Positions 9,402 to 18,314 of a stretch of DNA of 51,679 bases are shown here, one piece after another. The notes under the pieces are model-generated. The model did no database searches. It had not been told where the DNA came from and saw only the letters and a list, made by a program, of their open reading frames with translations. Made by a program: the position numbers and the translations under genes. Numbering within the stretch: the stretch's first letter is position 1; each line of letters begins with the position of its first letter. Source of the stretch: an uncultured Lentisphaeria bacterium (lineage in GTDB: Bacteria > Verrucomicrobiota > Lentisphaeria > Victivallales > Victivallaceae); contig CAIPAT010000008.1 in assembly GCA_903863035.1 (NCBI GenBank), positions 1-51,679 of the forward strand, read 5' to 3'.

Positions 9402-11315
9402 TTAATCTGTACGGTAAAAAGCAATAACATCAGCCACTGCGTCAATTATCGCCCGGAACAATAGAATTACCATCAACACCGCCGGGACAAACGCACTGCC
9501 CAGATAAAACACCGCCAGCGTCATCAGTCCGAAATATAACAGGCGCCGGTTGCGGCGCAGCAGATAGAGCAGTGCCACCGATAAGATGGAGGCAGAAAAA
9601 GCCGCATACCGGGCAATTCTGACACCGGGATGATTTTGCAAATCTGCTTCCGTAAGTTTGCCGTTCAGCATCATGGCCAGAGGATCGCCCCCGATATTTT
9701 GCAGATCCCAGGGCTGGACAAACAATAGTTCCCAGGCCGTCGGCGCGACAAAAAGAAAGCTTAGCAGCAGCGCTCCGGCCAGATATGCCGCTTCACGTTT
9801 TGATCCCTGACGCCATACGTCGGCAGCCACAATCGCGGCAAACATTGCCGGATAGGTGCTCAGGATAAACCTGGTGGCGTCACACCCGGTATGGGAGTAT
9901 CCGAAAAAGAAGATGATAACCGGCAGCGCCCACAGCGAAAGAGTGATCCGTAAACGGCGGTCACTGATGAAAAACAGTCCTGAAACCGCCATCACCATAA
10001 CGACAAAGTTATTGTGCACCAGATACTGCAGACTGTAAAGAACAAATTTCGGGTGAAAACCGCTGTAAACATCAGCCCCGTGCCGAATATACGGGAACCG
10101 CAGCGGGTCGCCGTCTTGAATATAGTTGATGATAAATTGCGGCGAGAAAACCGCAAACAGCGTCACCGACGCCACCGTGACCCCGATCAACAGTTTTTTC
10201 CAGTCCTGGAATAACTCGCGGTGACGGTCCCAGAATATCCAGGCCAGCACCGGAGCAAAGAAAATGTTGTTGATACGGCACAAGCAGGCAAAACCGAATA
10301 CGGCCATTACCACGGCAATCCCGCGGAACCCCGGCTTCAGGTACAATGCCGAAAACAGGCAGGACATAATCAGAAACGTGGACGGAACGTCACTCATGGC
10401 GTTATAACCGTATTTGATCAGGCCGGTGTAAAAGCGAAAGCACTGGATGAATATGGGAAACGCAAAAAAGGACTGGAAAATATGCGCGTCAGGAGCTTCA
10501 GTATGCTGATAGAAAAATGGAACCACTACCCAAAACATAATGGCGCAAAAAGCCAGCCGCGTTGAGCCGGTGAGTTTACGCACTATCATATAAGCCAGTA
10601 CCATTGCCGCTGGCAGCACGATAAACCCGGCAAACCAGGCGAATGGAATGGCAATATCATAAAATTCCCGTGCTCCGCCAAACAGCATGAACGGAAGATA
10701 CCAGAAGCCGTGTCCGATTGTCAGTGTCCACTTTTCGGAAAAATTCCATTCCAGCAGCCCCTTCATTGTCCGGAAATAGCCGGGATCGTCCGAAGCCGAG
10801 GTGATCAGGTTGACTGAACCGAGAATCAGAATCATAAGCAGCGCCCAGTGGGTCAGCACAATCACTGTTGCCGCCGACCACTGTTTATCATTTGCGGTCA
10901 GTCTGCCAAGGCGTTGCAGACGGCAGAAACGTATGCAGACTCCCGCCAAAGCAGCCAGCGTCAGTGCAAAAAAGCCCCAGCGCCACGGTGGATTTTTCGC
11001 AGTATTTTCCAGTTTGGCCTGGCCATCCGGCAGCACGGTATAACTGATCGCCGGACTAAACCATCCGGACCGTCCGTCCGGCAGCGTTATTTTATACACG
11101 GTATAATATCGAGCCAGCGGGTGATTTGCGAAAAAAACAGTCCGGCAATCCAGTGCGTCTGTTTCGAACGGCTGTACTGTTTGTGTCATGATCTTGCGCG
11201 TTTCGCCAATGCCGTCAAAGATCACGGAGCCGGCCTGAACAAGCAGCCGTTCTCCGCCCCGACTGCACAGCGGCAAAAGAAGAAATATAATCAACCAGCA
11301 GAATTTGCGCATCAT
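9402..11315 (-). CDS. Polytopic membrane protein with N-terminal signal and small periplasmic domain, GT39-like
   Basis: 637 residues from the ATG at 11315 (AAGGT just upstream; a longer frame to 11342 lacks a site). MMRKFCWLIIFLLLPLCSRGG is a signal sequence or first membrane helix, followed by a ~90-residue exported beta-rich domain (LLVQAGSVIFDG…, FFANHPLARYYTVYKITLPDGRSGWF) and then about eleven membrane helices. The first outer loop contains SASDDPGYFRTMKGLLEWNF, the acidic pair of GT39/ArnT-type polyprenyl-phosphate glycosyltransferases. It is a paralogue of the protein at 11991-13874: both share signal, HPLARY.K.Y.I domain, SDDPGYF loop, KLTGS, RINNIFFAP and GYTHT/GYSHT.CDA.RF.-.S segments. 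Likely role in surface glycan assembly; substrate unknown. Confidence 0.75.
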   Translation of the reverse strand: MMRKFCWLIIFLLLPLCSRGGERLLVQAGSVIFDGIGETRKIMTQTVQPFETDALDCRTVFFANHPLARYYTVYKITLPDGRSGWFSPAISYTVLPDGQAKLENTAKNPPWRWGFFALTLAALAGVCIRFCRLQRLGRLTANDKQWSAATVIVLTHWALLMILILGSVNLITSASDDPGYFRTMKGLLEWNFSEKWTLTIGHGFWYLPFMLFGGAREFYDIAIPFAWFAGFIVLPAAMVLAYMIVRKLTGSTRLAFCAIMFWVVVPFFYQHTEAPDAHIFQSFFAFPIFIQCFRFYTGLIKYGYNAMSDVPSTFLIMSCLFSALYLKPGFRGIAVVMAVFGFACLCRINNIFFAPVLAWIFWDRHRELFQDWKKLLIGVTVASVTLFAVFSPQFIINYIQDGDPLRFPYIRHGADVYSGFHPKFVLYSLQYLVHNNFVVMVMAVSGLFFISDRRLRITLSLWALPVIIFFFGYSHTGCDATRFILSTYPAMFAAIVAADVWRQGSKREAAYLAGALLLSFLFVAPTAWELLFVQPWDLQNIGGDPLAMMLNGKLTEADLQNHPGVRIARYAAFSASILSVALLYLLRRNRRLLYFGLMTLAVFYLGSAFVPAVLMVILLFRAIIDAVADVIAFYRTD

Positions 11316-11394
11316 TGCTACCTTAACTTTGCAGAGCTGCATCCAGTAAATTTTGTTTATTGAAGCCGGATTTCATTCTTTAATGACTTTAATT

Positions 11395-11565
11395 TATACT
11401 CTGCACGGCTGAAAATTTAACATAGATTGCGGTACGAGCGTCTTGGGGCTGTCTTTTTTCGTTTCTCCTTCAGGCGATGCGGGTATCGTCTGTCAGTCGG
11501 ATCGAAAAAAATCCACTCCACAATCCTGCTCGTCTATTCTTAAATTTTCAACCGTACAGAGTATA
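11395..11565. mobile_element. MITE copy 1
   Basis: 171-bp element with long imperfect terminal inverted repeats. The left end reads TATACTCTGCACGGCTG then AAAATTTAACATAGA; the right end, read on the other strand, is TATACTCTGTACGGTTG then AAAATTTAAGAATAGA. It has no coding capacity. The right half (11472-11565) is homologous to the right end of the copy at 24403-24679, including GTCTGTCAGTCGGATCG. The TA-rich ends suggest a TA target site. It sits between the two divergent glycosyltransferase paralogues. Confidence 0.75.
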
Positions 11566-11803
11566 AATATAGTCCGTTCTGTATAAAGTTTCACTTTTTT
11601 GTCCGATTTTTGTCGAAATATTTTACGAATAATAAAGAAACGCGGCCTAAACTGAAGAACCATTTTAAAATTCAGCATTGATTTTTGATTCTTTCAGCGG
11701 TAAATTTTAAAAACGGGGTTTCGCTCAAGCACTAAATACAAAATATATTGTCCGGAAAATTCGATCCGATATGCAGTACGCCGGAACAATACATTAATGA
11801 GGT

Positions 11804-11936
11804 AATTGCAAAAGTAGTTCCCGCAGGGCGGGACTAGACTAACGTCCAGCAGTATTATAGAGTCAGGAGTCAGAATAAATCCGGATTTTAGTTCGAATTT
11901 AATTCTGAATTCATGCAAAACTTGAGTTTTGCAATT
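11804..11936. repeat. Possible 133-bp inverted-repeat element in the glycosyltransferase spacer
   Basis: AATTGCAAAA (11804-11813) and TTTTGCAATT (11927-11936) are perfect 10-bp inverted ends. Inside are the TCCCGC-AGG-GCGGGA palindrome (11819-11833), an AGTCAGGAGTCAGAAT string that recurs near 16920, and an 18-bp near-palindrome GCAAAACTTGAGTTTTGC at 11915-11932. The rest of the 675-base gap (11566-11803 and 11937-11990) shows AT-rich sequence with no gene that I can support; it should hold the promoter of the gene at 11991. Confidence 0.4.
11819..11833. repeat. Short palindrome TCCCGC-AGG-GCGGGA
   Basis: One of six intergenic copies of TCCCGC, three or four bases, GCGGGA in this window (see also 13890, 24534, 51133, 51235 and 51318). 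This copy has a three-base loop. Confidence 0.6.
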
Positions 11937-11990
11937 GGCTCTAATGATTAAATATGCCATTGATAAAAATATCTCTGTCAAGGAAAATAA

Positions 11991-13874
11991 ATGCAGTTTA
12001 AAGTAAAGATGAAAAAGCTGGCAGCACTGGGACTCTTTTTATTTGTTTTTCCATTCTGGGTCTGCGCCGGCGTCATTCTCGATCCCGGCACTCCGGTTTT
12101 TGAGCAGCCGGACAATGATGCTAAATTTTTGTTCGTCATTAACAAACAGGTCGAGGTTGAGCCGTTATCCGTGAAGAATTCTTTTTTCAGGATACACCCG
12201 CTGGCCAGATATCATAAGTTTTACGAAATCCCGGTAAGCGCCGGCAAAACCGGCTGGGCATGCCCTGAATTCCGGGTTTCCTCCGAGAACGGCAAGCCGA
12301 AGATGACGGCGGTATATATAAATTCTCCGTTACGGAAAACCGGACTAGTCCTGGTGACCGCCGCCCTGCTGCTGATAAGCGGTTTCTGGGGATACCGCAT
12401 GATTAAACGGAAAAAACTGCCGCCGCTGCCGACCTCTGCAACTATCGGGTTAAGTATCGCCTTTCTGGTTTTACTGCGCTGGCTGCTGCTGCTGATCCTG
12501 ATTTTGGGCAGTTATAATATTATAGCAAGCAGTTCGGATGATCCGGGCTATTTTGAGACCGCCATTGGTTTTATAAAGGGGGATTTCTCCGGGCCGTGGC
12601 ATTACACTATCGGCCTCGGCTTCCTCTATATTCCATTCATACTGGCGCTCAACGCAACGCAGTTTTATGACATAGCAATCCAATTTGCCTGGTTTGCCGG
12701 GTTCGTGCTGATGCCGGCCGCCATTGTAATGACTTATTTTATTATCAGAAAATTGACCGGCTCGCAATACAAAGGCTTTTTTACCGCCTTGCTCTGGACG
12801 GTTATTCCATTCTTTTACAGCCATTTGGAATTCTGGGACGAAAAAATCTTCAAGTCTTTTTTTGCGTTACCGAAAGACACATTCTGTTTCAGATTTTACC
12901 GGAACATTATTACCATGGGCTTCAATTCGATGAGTGATACGCCTTCGACTTTTTTTGTGCTGCTGTGCATTCTGCTGTGCGTGTTCCTGCCGGCAAAAAT
13001 CAGAAGCATCGCCCTGATCGCGTTTGTATTCGGCTTTGCCTGTCTGCTCAGAATCAACAATATTTTCTTCGCCCCGCTGATCGCCTGGCTGTTCTGGTGC
13101 CGTTTCAATATCCGTCTGCTGGAGTGGAATTTCATAATCAAAGCGCTGCTGACTGCGGTTGGAGTCTTTATGGCGACGTTCGGCTGGCAGCTGGTTATCA
13201 ATAAAATGCAGTTCAACCATTTCTTTACTTTTCCTTATGTGCTTCACGGCGGCGCCAACGACGGATTCCAATGGTTTTTTGTAAATCAGGGCATACGCTA
13301 TCTCGGGGGGGCGAATCTGGCTTACTGGGCGCTTGGCACTGCCGGCATCTTTTTTGTTTCCGACCGCAAACTGCGGATAACCTTGATTTTATGGACAGTT
13401 CCGGTAATCCTGTTTTTCTACGGTTATACTCATACCTACTGCGATGCCCACCGTTTTATCATGTCTTCCTACAGCGCGATGCTGGCGGCATTTGTCTGTG
13501 CCGATATCTGGAATAAAACCAGTGTCAAAGAAAAGGTGCGGCTGCTTGCAATGCTGTCCATGAGCCTGCTGCTGGTCTGCCCGAGCGCGTATTCATGGAA
13601 CTATCAATTACAGTGGGATATTCAGCAATGGTCATGGGGCATTGACGCCGCCCGCGTTTTGAATTATGCGGTTCCGTTAATTGCGCTGCTGATTACCCTG
13701 TCTTTCTATAAAAATATCCGCCTGATGATCTTTTCGTTCATGTTCATGATCTTGTATTTTCCGGGCAATCCTTTCATTTTTGCCGTTGTTTTTGTGATTC
13801 TGCTGATTTGCGCGTTGTTTCAATGGCTGGAGGATTTCATCGTTGAGTTCAACTTGCGTGCGTTGCGCGATTAA
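11991..13874 (+). CDS. Polytopic membrane protein, GT39-like, paralogue of the divergent gene
   Basis: 627 residues; ATG at 11991 preceded by AAGGAA. Signal sequence MKKLAALGLFLFVFPFWVCAG, then an exported domain (LDPGTPVFEQPDNDAKFLFV…, FFRIHPLARYHKFYEIPVSAGKTGW) that resembles an SH3-like fold, then about eleven membrane helices. The first outer loop has SSSDDPGYFETAIGFIKGDF, matching the acidic site of ArnT/PMT-type enzymes. It aligns end to end with the protein encoded at 9402-11315. Divergent orientation around a MITE-containing spacer suggests an old inverted duplication. Probably transfers a sugar from a lipid donor outside the membrane; substrate unknown. Confidence 0.75.
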   Translation: MQFKVKMKKLAALGLFLFVFPFWVCAGVILDPGTPVFEQPDNDAKFLFVINKQVEVEPLSVKNSFFRIHPLARYHKFYEIPVSAGKTGWACPEFRVSSENGKPKMTAVYINSPLRKTGLVLVTAALLLISGFWGYRMIKRKKLPPLPTSATIGLSIAFLVLLRWLLLLILILGSYNIIASSSDDPGYFETAIGFIKGDFSGPWHYTIGLGFLYIPFILALNATQFYDIAIQFAWFAGFVLMPAAIVMTYFIIRKLTGSQYKGFFTALLWTVIPFFYSHLEFWDEKIFKSFFALPKDTFCFRFYRNIITMGFNSMSDTPSTFFVLLCILLCVFLPAKIRSIALIAFVFGFACLLRINNIFFAPLIAWLFWCRFNIRLLEWNFIIKALLTAVGVFMATFGWQLVINKMQFNHFFTFPYVLHGGANDGFQWFFVNQGIRYLGGANLAYWALGTAGIFFVSDRKLRITLILWTVPVILFFYGYTHTYCDAHRFIMSSYSAMLAAFVCADIWNKTSVKEKVRLLAMLSMSLLLVCPSAYSWNYQLQWDIQQWSWGIDAARVLNYAVPLIALLITLSFYKNIRLMIFSFMFMILYFPGNPFIFAVVFVILLICALFQWLEDFIVEFNLRALRD

Positions 13875-13889
13875 ATAAAATCTCTGTGT

Positions 13890-13905
13890 TCCCGCTGCTG
13901 CGGGA
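13890..13905. repeat. Short palindrome TCCCGC-TGCT-GCGGGA
   Basis: Second copy of the dispersed palindrome, 16 bases after the stop codon of the membrane protein gene and embedded in a CTCTGTG…CTCTGTGG context. It could form a hairpin at the 3' end of that transcript, but no T-tract follows. Confidence 0.55.
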
Positions 13906-14083
13906 TGCCTCTGTGGTTAATTTTGCCTTTGCAAAAGGGTGGATTATTCAAGGCGGAAAGTTGCAAAAAAGGTTTTGTCCGCTAACTTATTCAGTTCGCG
14001 GATATTCGCAACAGACTGTAACCGCGTATTTTAATGAACATAAATTCAGTCTTAAATAAATATAATTCATGGAGTATTGAACT

Positions 14084-15817
14084 ATGAGAATGAGCAAACT
14101 CGTCGGGCGCCGGATCAAGGAAGATCCGAAAGACGCCAAGACTGTCAGTCATAAATTTCTGATTCGCGGCGGCTATGTCCGCCCGGTTTGTACCGGCATT
14201 TACTCGCTGCTGCCGGTCGCGAAGCGCATTGTAACAAAAATCGAAAAAATCATTCGCGAAGAAATGAACGCAATCGAAGGTCAGGAAGTGCTGATGCCGG
14301 TAGTGCTGCCGGCTGAACTGTGGGAAGAGTCAGGGCGCTACCAGACGGTCGGCCAGGAGCTGCTCCGTTTCAAGGACCGCAACGGCAAAGAAATGCTGCT
14401 GGGCATGACCCATGAAGAAGCGGTGGTGCATCTGGCCCGCACTGAAATTACCAGCTATAAACAGCTTCCGGTGATGTTGTACCAGATTCAGACCAAATAC
14501 CGCGACGAAGCCCGCGCCCGCGGCGGCCTGATCCGGGTGCGCGAATTTACCATGAAGGACGCATACTCTTTTCACACCAGCCAGGAATGTCTGGAAGCCT
14601 ATTACATGCGCGCTCACGAAGCGTATGTCCGCATCTTCAAGCGCGTCGGCATGAAGTATGTCCTGTCCATCGAGTCCAATTCCGGCATGATGGGCGGCAA
14701 AGTTTCCCATGAATTCATGGCTGTTTCCGAGTTCGGCGAAGATACTATTTTCGTTTCTCCGGACCAGAGCTACCGCGCCAACCGCGAAGTGGCGGTCGCC
14801 GCCTGGAAATTCGAAAAGTCAGCACCGCTGGCGCTGGAAAAAGTGCACACCCCGGACAAGAAAAGCATTGAAGAAGTCGCTGAATTTCTCGGGTTGAAAC
14901 CCGAAAATACCGGCAAAGCCGTATTATACCAGGATGATAAAGGCCGGCTGATATTCGCGATGATCCGCGGCGATTTCGAGGTCAATGAAGCCAAACTCCA
15001 GAACTTTGCCATGGCGCATGAAATCAAGTTTGCCAATGACGACGCGATCCGCGCCGCCGGCTGCGAACCCGGCTATGCGTCCCCGCTGGCGATAGACCCG
15101 AAAAAAGTGAAGATAATCATTGACCGCTCCGTGGCGGAATCCTCCAATCTGGTGGTCGGCGCCAATGAACCGCATCATCACTATAAGAATTTTAATTTCG
15201 ACCGCGATCTGGCCGGAGTTGCCGGAATCAGCGTAACTGATATCGCCAGTGTCCGTGAAGGCGACCCGTGTCCGCTGACCGGACAACCGCTGAAGCTTGA
15301 GCGCGGCATTGAAGTCGGCAACATCTTCCAGCTCGGAACCAAATATTCCGTGGCGATGAACTGCAATTATCTCGATCAGAACGGCAAAACCCACCCGATG
15401 ATTATGGGTTGTTACGGCATCGGCGTCGGCCGGACCATGGCTTCCGTGATTGAGCAGTCCTATGACCAGTGGGGCCCGATCTGGCCGGTAACGATCGCCC
15501 CCTACCATGTCCAGCTCTGTTCGCTGAATCCGAAAGTGGACAACGTCGAAGCCGCTGCCGATAAACTTTACGAAGTACTGAAAGCCGCGGGAATTGAAAC
15601 GTTGTACGATGATCGCGGCGAAAAAGCCGGCTTTATGTTCAGCGACGCCGATCTGCTGGGTATTCCGTTCCGCCTCGTCATGTCGCCGAAAACGCTGGTC
15701 AACGGGCAGGTCGAATTCAAGCGGCGCGGCGAAAAGGATGCGGAGCTGATAAACATTGACGATGTTTCTGCCAGAATGAGCGCGGTAATCGCCGAAGAGT
15801 TTAAAAAATACGAATGA
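14084..15817 (+). CDS. proS: Prolyl-tRNA synthetase, bacterial type with editing domain
   Basis: 577 residues, the length of the bacterial (prokaryote-type) ProRS. It charges tRNA-Pro in the cytoplasm. Class II motif 1 lies around GIYSLLPVAKRIVTKIEKIIREEM and VLMPVVLPAELWEESGR; motif 2 is YRDEARARGGLIRVREFTMKDAYSFH; motif 3 is CYGIGVGRTMASVIEQ. Residues about 225-385 are the YbaK-like insertion that clears Ala-tRNA-Pro (VLYQDDKGRLIFAMIRGDFEVNEAKL…). The anticodon-binding domain is at the C-terminus (PYHVQLCSLNPK…LYDDRGEKAGFMFSDADLLGIPFRLVMS). ATG at 14084 is preceded by GGAG. It appears to be a single-gene transcript. Confidence 0.97.
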   Translation: MRMSKLVGRRIKEDPKDAKTVSHKFLIRGGYVRPVCTGIYSLLPVAKRIVTKIEKIIREEMNAIEGQEVLMPVVLPAELWEESGRYQTVGQELLRFKDRNGKEMLLGMTHEEAVVHLARTEITSYKQLPVMLYQIQTKYRDEARARGGLIRVREFTMKDAYSFHTSQECLEAYYMRAHEAYVRIFKRVGMKYVLSIESNSGMMGGKVSHEFMAVSEFGEDTIFVSPDQSYRANREVAVAAWKFEKSAPLALEKVHTPDKKSIEEVAEFLGLKPENTGKAVLYQDDKGRLIFAMIRGDFEVNEAKLQNFAMAHEIKFANDDAIRAAGCEPGYASPLAIDPKKVKIIIDRSVAESSNLVVGANEPHHHYKNFNFDRDLAGVAGISVTDIASVREGDPCPLTGQPLKLERGIEVGNIFQLGTKYSVAMNCNYLDQNGKTHPMIMGCYGIGVGRTMASVIEQSYDQWGPIWPVTIAPYHVQLCSLNPKVDNVEAAADKLYEVLKAAGIETLYDDRGEKAGFMFSDADLLGIPFRLVMSPKTLVNGQVEFKRRGEKDAELINIDDVSARMSAVIAEEFKKYE

Positions 15818-15900
15818 TAAATTTTAAATCCGGAAGTCAGAAGTCAGAGAATGGAAAACCGGTATTATGCCAAGGGTTTCCGGATTTTGATGTTTATGCT

Positions 15901-15926
15901 CCGGCATACTGAAAAAAATATGCCGG
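15901..15926. terminator. proS: Hairpin after proS
   Basis: CCGGCATA (15901-15908) pairs perfectly with TATGCCGG (15919-15926) across a 10-base A-rich loop, about 85 bases after the proS stop. The following TGTTTC is not a clean T-tract, so it is a plausible rather than certain terminator. Confidence 0.5.
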
Positions 15927-15957
15927 TGTTTCAAAAAAATTAAGAAATACTCTACTA

Positions 15958-15997
15958 TTGCAGTAAAAATTATTTTATGGTGTATATTAGTACTAAT
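15958..15997 (+). promoter_or_regulatory. Candidate promoter and palindromic operator of nifU-nifS
   Basis: TTGCAG at 15958-15963 and TATATT at 15983-15988 look like sigma-70 boxes with a slightly long 19-base spacer. A perfect 12-bp palindrome, ATTAGTACTAAT (15986-15997), overlaps the -10 box, a position where a dimeric repressor would block transcription. For Fe-S assembly genes an Rrf2/IscR-type regulator would be expected, but no such gene is in the window and the site does not match a known consensus that I can state. Confidence 0.45.
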
Positions 15998-16034
15998 CAG
16001 GAATGATTACTAAAAATTAAATGCGAGGTGCCTT

Positions 16035-16889
16035 ATGTGGGACTATAATAATAAAGTGATGGATCACTTTCTCCACCCCAGAAATGTTGGTGAAGTCGAA
16101 AAAGCGGATGCGGTCGGCGATGTCGGCAATATCACCTGCGGCGATGCGCTGAAACTTACCTTGAAAATCGGTGCGGACGGCAGAATTGAAGAAGCTAAAT
16201 TTAAAACTTTCGGCTGCGCCAGCGCAATTGCCTCATCTTCCGTGCTGACGGAAATTGTCAAAGGCATGACTCTGGAAGAAGCCGCGAAAGTTACCAACCG
16301 GGATATTGTTGACGTCCTCGGCGAACTGCCCGAAGAAAAGTTGCATTGTTCAGTGATGGGCATGGAAGCGCTCCAGGCGGCTATCGCCAATTACAAAGGT
16401 GAAACCAGCCCGTTTGAGGGGGATGCCGATCACGAAGGGCGGATTGTCTGCAAATGTTTTGGCGTAACCGACACTAAAATCCGCAAGGTCGCCAAAGAGA
16501 ATAATCTGCACAAAACCGAAGAAATCACCAATTACTGTAAAGCCGGCGGCGCTTGCGGCGCCTGCCTGGACAGCATTCAGGAAATCCTTGACGGGTTGTG
16601 GAAAGAAAAGGCGGAAGCCGCCGCGGAACCCGAAAAATCCGCATTCGCCGGCATGTCCGTGGTGCAGCGGGTGATCAGGGTCCAGGAAGTGATAGATAAA
16701 ACCATCAAACCGATGCTGGAAAGCGACGGCGGCAGTCTTGAACTGGTTGATATCAAGGATAATGTCGTGATCGTCCGGCTGAAAGGCCGCTGCGCGGTCT
16801 GCCCGAGTTCGCATGTCACGCTGAAACACACGGTGGAAGACCAGCTCCGCGAGTTCATTTCTAAAGAAATCGTCGTGGAAAGCATCTAA
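16035..16889 (+). CDS. nifU: Full-length NifU-type Fe-S cluster scaffold protein
   Basis: 284 residues in three domains. Residues 1-125 are IscU-like (HPRNVGEVEKADAVGDVGNITCGD…, FGCASAIASSS…, LHCSVMG: the three scaffold cysteines). Residues about 135-190 are a BFD-like [2Fe-2S] domain (CKCFGVTD…YCKAGGACGAC). Residues about 205-284 are a Nfu domain with CAVCPSS (CxxC). It builds Fe-S clusters on sulfur from the cysteine desulfurase encoded next and passes them to apoproteins. ATG at 16035 follows GAGGTG. There are no other nif genes, so the general NIF-like housekeeping system of anaerobes is meant, not nitrogen fixation. The ~170-base gap to nifS holds AGTCAGGAGTCAGAAT-type repeat text. Confidence 0.94.
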   Translation: MWDYNNKVMDHFLHPRNVGEVEKADAVGDVGNITCGDALKLTLKIGADGRIEEAKFKTFGCASAIASSSVLTEIVKGMTLEEAAKVTNRDIVDVLGELPEEKLHCSVMGMEALQAAIANYKGETSPFEGDADHEGRIVCKCFGVTDTKIRKVAKENNLHKTEEITNYCKAGGACGACLDSIQEILDGLWKEKAEAAAEPEKSAFAGMSVVQRVIRVQEVIDKTIKPMLESDGGSLELVDIKDNVVIVRLKGRCAVCPSSHVTLKHTVEDQLREFISKEIVVESI

Positions 16890-17063
16890 GGGGGCTTTGC
16901 CCGCAACCCGAAAGACAGGGAAGTCAGGAGTCAGAATAACTCTTAAAACCAGAAACCAATATTCAATAACCAATATCCAACAAGGAATTTCCAATAACCA
17001 ACAGGGAACAGCCAGGAATCAGAATGGGAACCGGAAATTCAGAAAACAAGAATAGGTGGAAAA

Positions 17064-18251
17064 ATGAATAAAAAAATAGTCTATTTTGATAATAACGCGA
17101 CTACCGCCGTAGACCCGGAAGTCTTCGAGGCGATGAAGCCGTTTTTCTCCGAACGCTACGGCAACCCTTCGAGCATTTACTCTTTCGGCGGCAATGTCGC
17201 CGCCGAAATAAAGAAGGCCCGGGCGCAGGTCGCCGCGCTGCTCGGCGCAAACCATCAGGACGAGCACGGCAATTTTACGGAAGTAATTTTTACCAGTTGC
17301 GGCACGGAAAGCGACAACGCCGCCATTTACAGCGCGGTTGAAAACTGTCCGAGAAGAAAAAAAGTCGTAATGTCAAAAATCGAACATCCAGCCGTACTGA
17401 ATGTCGGCAAAGATCTGGAGCGCCGCGGCTATAAAGTGGCTTATGCGCCGGTTGACGGTAAAGGCCGGATTGATTTGCAGCGCCTGGAAGACCTGATTGA
17501 CGAAAATACCGCCATCGTTTCAGTAATGTGGGCCAACAACGAAACCGGCAACATCTATCCGGTGGAACAAATCGCCGCCATGGCGCACCGTTACGGCGCA
17601 CTGTTTCATACGGATGCCGTGCAGGCCGTCGGCAAAATACCGATCAATATGGCAAATTCGCAGATCGACATGCTGAGCCTGTCCGGCCATAAACTGCATG
17701 CCCCGAAAGGCATTGGCGTGCTGTATGTACGGCGCGGCATCCGCTTCCGCCCGTTCATCGTCGGCGGACACCAGGAAAAAGGCCGGCGCGGCGGCACCGA
17801 AAACACTGCCAGCATTGTCGCACTCGGCAAAGCCTGCGAACTGGCCGGGAAAAATATGCAAATTGAAAACACTCAGGTCAAAGCCTTGCGCGACCGCCTG
17901 GAAAAAGGCATTATCGACTCAATTCCATCGATAAAAATCAATGCCGACCTGGACAACCGCCTGCCCAATACCGCCTCGGTGAGTTTTGAATATATCGAAG
18001 GCGAAGCGATTCTGCTCCGGCTGGACCAGTTCGGCATCTGCGCGTCAAGCGGCAGCGCCTGCACCACCGGCAGCCTGGAACCGTCCCACGTGCTAAGGGC
18101 AATGGGTATTCCCTATACCTCCGCCCACGGCACTATCCGTTTCAGCCTGTCCCGTTTCAATACTGAAGAAGAGGTGGATTTTGTGATTAAGACCCTGCCC
18201 CCGATCATCGCCGAGTTGAGATCATATTCACCCTACTGGCAGGAAAAATGA
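17064..18251 (+). CDS. nifS: Cysteine desulfurase, NifS/IscS type
   Basis: 395 residues. PLP-dependent aminotransferase class V fold; removes sulfur from cysteine and hands it as persulfide to the NifU scaffold. FDNNATTAVDPEV is the N-terminal signature; the PLP lysine is in SLSGHKLHAPKGIG; the mobile-loop catalytic cysteine is in SSGSACTTGSLEPSHVL, class I type as in NifS and IscS. RGGTEN and HTDAVQAVGKI are also conserved. Start ATG at 17064 has AGGTGG upstream. It follows nifU and is probably co-transcribed. The last 60 bases of the gene are repeated downstream of the phosphatase gene. Confidence 0.95.
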   Translation: MNKKIVYFDNNATTAVDPEVFEAMKPFFSERYGNPSSIYSFGGNVAAEIKKARAQVAALLGANHQDEHGNFTEVIFTSCGTESDNAAIYSAVENCPRRKKVVMSKIEHPAVLNVGKDLERRGYKVAYAPVDGKGRIDLQRLEDLIDENTAIVSVMWANNETGNIYPVEQIAAMAHRYGALFHTDAVQAVGKIPINMANSQIDMLSLSGHKLHAPKGIGVLYVRRGIRFRPFIVGGHQEKGRRGGTENTASIVALGKACELAGKNMQIENTQVKALRDRLEKGIIDSIPSIKINADLDNRLPNTASVSFEYIEGEAILLRLDQFGICASSGSACTTGSLEPSHVLRAMGIPYTSAHGTIRFSLSRFNTEEEVDFVIKTLPPIIAELRSYSPYWQEK

Positions 18252-18252
18252 T
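18192..18252 (+). repeat. 61-bp direct repeat, copy 1 (3' end of nifS)
   Basis: This segment, running through the nifS stop codon, recurs at 19450-19510 with one mismatch. Spacing between copies is exactly 1258 bases and encloses the phosphatase gene. Sequence similarity stops just after the stop codon at both sites. Confidence 0.9.
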
Positions 18253-18314
18253 AATGGCGGGATGCTTTTGACCGGCATTATGATTTCAGACAAATTTTAA
18301 AGAAAGATGAAAAA

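Noticed and set aside
16350..16994. 214-codon open frame on the - strand
   Set aside because: Mirror frame of nifU; Phe/His-rich composition typical of antisense reading.
16035..18251. Nitrogen fixation locus
   Set aside because: nifU and nifS occur without nitrogenase or cofactor genes; in many anaerobes this pair is the general Fe-S assembly system.
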